Assembly: GCF_958295425.1 (NCBI RefSeq)
Contig: NC_081153.1
Coordinates: 6,483,028 to 6,547,027 of the forward strand
Reading direction: 5' to 3'
Length of the DNA: 64,000 nt
Source of the DNA: Solea solea
Lineage: Eukaryota > Chordata > Actinopteri > Pleuronectiformes > Soleidae
Part shown: positions 61,521 to 64,000 of the stretch, one piece after another
Layout: each line of letters begins with the position of its first letter
Numbering within the stretch: the stretch's first letter is position 1
The notes under the pieces: generated by a model
The model's database searches: none
What the model was told of the DNA's origin: nothing
The model's input: only the letters and a program-made list of their open reading frames with translations
Program-made: the position numbers and the translations under genes

Positions 61521-62860
61521 AGTAGGGGTGGGTCAAGAAGATTAGGGATGTCCCAATCCGATATTGATATCGGATATAGGTGAGATATCAGCCAAAAAAC
61601 GCATAGCGGATTATATCGGTGTTCCTCTAAAATCTCCGATACAACAGTCCATTCTGCTCCAGCACTTCTATCCAGCAGTGCCCGTTGTGATCACGTGGTC
61701 ACTGCGTGTTGGATGCATGTAGAGCCCACGTAATCACAACAACAGCGTGTGTGTGCTACTGCTATTTCAGAGGCTACAAAGCTGCACAGAAAGCGCGAGT
61801 TAGCCATTAGCACCATGGTAGCTCATCCTGAGGCGATCTGCTAAAACAACATTATTTCAAAAACCAGCGCCACCTGTCGACTTTCAACAGCCTCCGTTTG
61901 TTAATTATACCCCAAAAACCAGCCATGCCAAGAGCTTTGTGTGTTTTAAACGTGCCCTGAAGCTCCACACACGGAGCTAAGTACGTCTGCGGGGCTGGTC
62001 CTCGGGCTCCGGGTTTACCTGTGGGACGAGTCACTGACCCTGTGTGGGTTGGGCTAATCCAAAATAGTGAAAACAAGGGGGGTGTTCTCTGAAGACACGC
62101 TGTTACCTGTGAAACACGGGTGCACTGGAAACACCCCCAGGAGCACTTGGTACTTTCCTCCTGATGAAATTAACCATAGAATATGAAATTAACATGGCAA
62201 AAATCAAATATTCTTATGTTGAAGCTTAAAATTGATGTAACCCATTGGTTAATAATAAATGGGTCAGTTTTTCCTCATACCTACTGTTGCTGACTATTGT
62301 TCTCTGTTGAAGTAATATCACTTGATCAAGCCTATTCTAACATTCCACACTACAAAATAAATCATTAAAGTATGTATGATTCGTGCTGATATCGTATCGG
62401 ATCAATATCAGTATCGGCCAATACTAGAAGCTGCAATATCGGTATCGTATCGGAAGTGAAAAAGTTGTATCGGGACACCCCTAAAGAAGATAACGTTGTC
62501 CTTCCTCGTGCAATGCAGTAGTCGGTACACTGGAGCAGAAATCGATATTTAAAGTACACAGTCTCTGCCAGTTTCACTCGCCCAACGTCGCTACTTCATG
62601 TCTCCTCACGGCAGCGCTGCTCAAATGAGTGAGGGAAAATTTACCTGGCTGAAGAAGAGGGAGTTTACAGTGGGATAAAGGCGGAGAAAGCTACATTAAG
62701 AGATGCGCCATCCACGTTCAATACATAGACTTTACGCACTTTCTTCTCTATATATCGTGACGTATCATTATATGATTGTCTTGCAACATATTGATATATC
62801 ACAGAATCGTTGTATCGTGATATTATTGGTATCGTGGACCATGTATCGCGCAAATCCTGA
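61521..62860 (+). repeat. Older transposon copy interrupted by the 61543-62483 element
   Basis: Just before the hAT insertion the sequence reads agtaggggtgggtcaagaag. Just after it comes unrelated sequence rich in ATATCG motifs (aatcgatatttaaag, ttgtatcgtgatattattgg). The start matches the inverse of the fragment end at 51360-51376 (ttgacccacccctg), so the flanks are probably two halves of one older element. The right boundary is approximate. Confidence 0.6.
61543..62483. mobile_element. Non-autonomous hAT-type transposon, 941 bp, 8-bp TSD
   Basis: The ends tagggatgtccc and gggacaccccta are 12-bp inverted repeats with one mismatch. Subterminal ATCGG/CCGAT motifs are repeated at both ends (tccgatattgatatcggata at the left; tatcgtatcggatcaatatc and tatcggtatcgtatcgg at the right). 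The target duplication aagaagat is exact at 61535-61542 and 62484-62491. No transposase frame is present. It lies in the intron after the second nectin exon. Confidence 0.88.
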
Positions 62861-63049
62861 CAACTACAGGAAAACAACGATAAAGTACGATGAAATGTTA
62901 TTCATTGGGGTTTTTTCAAGCCTTGTGTGAGTTGCTCGAGAGCAAAGCAAGTGTTGACTGTGAGACTCTTTTTCACGAGAGTTTGAAGCAACGCAGTGGG
63001 CAGCTAACGACATGGCGGCTCCGTTAAAGTGATTCACAGCATTAAAATT

Positions 63050-63190
63050 GACATCCATCCATCCATCAATTGTCTACCACTTTAGGGTCGCGGGGCTGCT
63101 GGTGCCAATCCCAGCTGACATAGGGCGAATGGCAAGGGTCACACCCGGGACAAGCTGCCACCTGTGGTCAATTTACAGTGTCCAGTTAAC
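63050..63190 (-). mobile_element. SINE/LINE tail, inverted copy
   Basis: Starting with catccatccatccatcaatt, this is the reverse complement of the tail family at 6773 and 47768 (gctggtgccaatcccagctg, then agggcgaatggc). It extends a little further 5' in the element (ccacctgtggtcaatttaca). It lies in the intron after the second nectin exon. Confidence 0.7.
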
Positions 63191-64000
63191 CACTGCATGA
63201 TTTTGGACATGTTGGCGGTAACTTTAGAACTAGCAACCATCTTGCTGAGAGCTAACCGAATGTATGGCGGATACACGCCCTGATGTATTCATATCTGATG
63301 ATATGAATACATCATGATGATCTTTTATTTGGTAAATTGCTCGCTGCTCCGCGCATGCGGTTTATCTCCCGCTCGTCAGCAGACTCGCCCGCTGCGGTCA
63401 CTTAGCCGGCCGCGGTGGCCATTTCGTGAAATCTGCTCCTTGAAATCATCTCGGCGGCGTGATTTGTGAAAGTGAGTGAACGTTCAGTTGCCGTCAGCGG
63501 TGGGGAAAACACATCCTGTTTGTAATCGGTGACAGCTGGTGTTATTCATCCACCCACGTGTCCTCCCGTTTGCACTCCGCTCACAAAGGAATCCGACACC
63601 TGGTGTCTTTCTCTCATACTTAACGAACACCGAGGGAGGAGGCTTCGCCCTCGATTGTGAACAACAACGCTTCTCCTGACTTCTTCTTTGTTTTCCGTTG
63701 GAAGCGCTGCTCTTCCAGTTTATGACCCCACAGCACCAATATGTGTAAGACAAGGCGTGGATACGTTTACCATCTCAAGGGCTCAAGGGACAAATTGAGA
63801 TGATACACTTTGAACTATAAAACACAGCCTTTACTGTGATTCATATTCCCCATGGTGCGGAGCAATCTACCTGATGTTTTTATCATATGGATTTTCTTCA
63901 TGGTGCACAAATTGTACATAATTCCAGAACATTTACTATAATCTGTCCCAACAGAGTGAAAGGAGGAATTGATTGACAGCTGGGCTTCTGAAAGAAAAAG

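Larger units (their letters stand above)
60359..64000 (+). other. Following nectin intron (partial), mostly transposon-derived after 61500
   Basis: The intron opens with gtgagt. Up to about 61450 the sequence is largely unique with no coding exon I can support. From 61521 to 62860 it is transposon-derived (see the nested hAT entry). A SINE or LINE tail with a CATC tetranucleotide tail lies at 63050-63190, and 63330-63760 is GC-richer unique sequence with no recognisable gene. The frame continues past the donor from the exon as GEYRAVVLPRTVT to a stop at 60397-60399, so intron retention would truncate the protein just after the V domain. Confidence 0.7.

Noticed and set aside
1..64000. CRISPR array, operon or phage-like system
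   Set aside because: Direct repeats here are transposons and satellites with no regular unique spacers, and the exon structure is that of a vertebrate gene.

Overview
The window is vertebrate nuclear DNA, almost certainly from a ray-finned (teleost) fish. Two things indicate this: the only coding exons belong to a nectin-type cell-adhesion gene interrupted by introns, and the rest is dense with fish-type interspersed repeats (tRNA-headed SINE, LINE tails, hAT-type MITEs, CA microsatellites with flanking GTTAGGG-like tracts). There are no bacterial features: no operons, CRISPR arrays or insertion sequences. The species cannot be named from the sequence; a percomorph fish is a guess.

Gene content: the plus strand carries two exons, 56913-57025 and 60115-60358. 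Spliced together they encode one complete V-set immunoglobulin domain of a nectin, most like nectin-2 of fish. The exon phases (1-0, then 0-1) fit each other and form an in-frame cassette. The signal-peptide exon was not found, and it either lies upstream of the window or is too short to recognise. The exons for the later Ig domains, transmembrane segment and tail lie beyond 64000. If the first exon is off the left edge, positions 1-56912 are a very long first intron. If not, part of it is intergenic.

Other gene-derived sequence: a badly decayed, frameshifted calumenin-like (EF-hand Ca2+-binding secretory-pathway protein) pseudogene lies on the minus strand at 36639-36930.

Mobile-element layout: a SINE at 1992-2165 (13-bp target duplication), a LINE tail at 6773-6880 (12 bp), a 5'-truncated LINE with an open 152-codon frame at 13854-14388 (17 bp), a foldback MITE at 29907-30159 (8 bp), a hAT-type element at 45373-46355 (8 bp), and a second hAT-type element at 61543-62483 (8 bp) that appears to sit inside an older element. 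Several families recur: a three-copy unclassified repeat (352, 5995, 34640), the TAAAGGTCCAGTG MITE family (50318, 56163, 57986), the GCTGCAACGATT MITE family (21240, 24112, 27985), and an inverted pair at 43545 and 47915. Tandem arrays include a 41/51/53-bp minisatellite at 21569-21905 and a 71-bp minisatellite at 50719-51052 rich in AGAACGTTCT palindromes.

I found no convincing new biological system. The points most worth a second look are the split nectin V domain, the calumenin pseudogene, the nested hAT insertion, two unexplained perfect or near-perfect hairpins, and the palindrome-rich 71-bp array.
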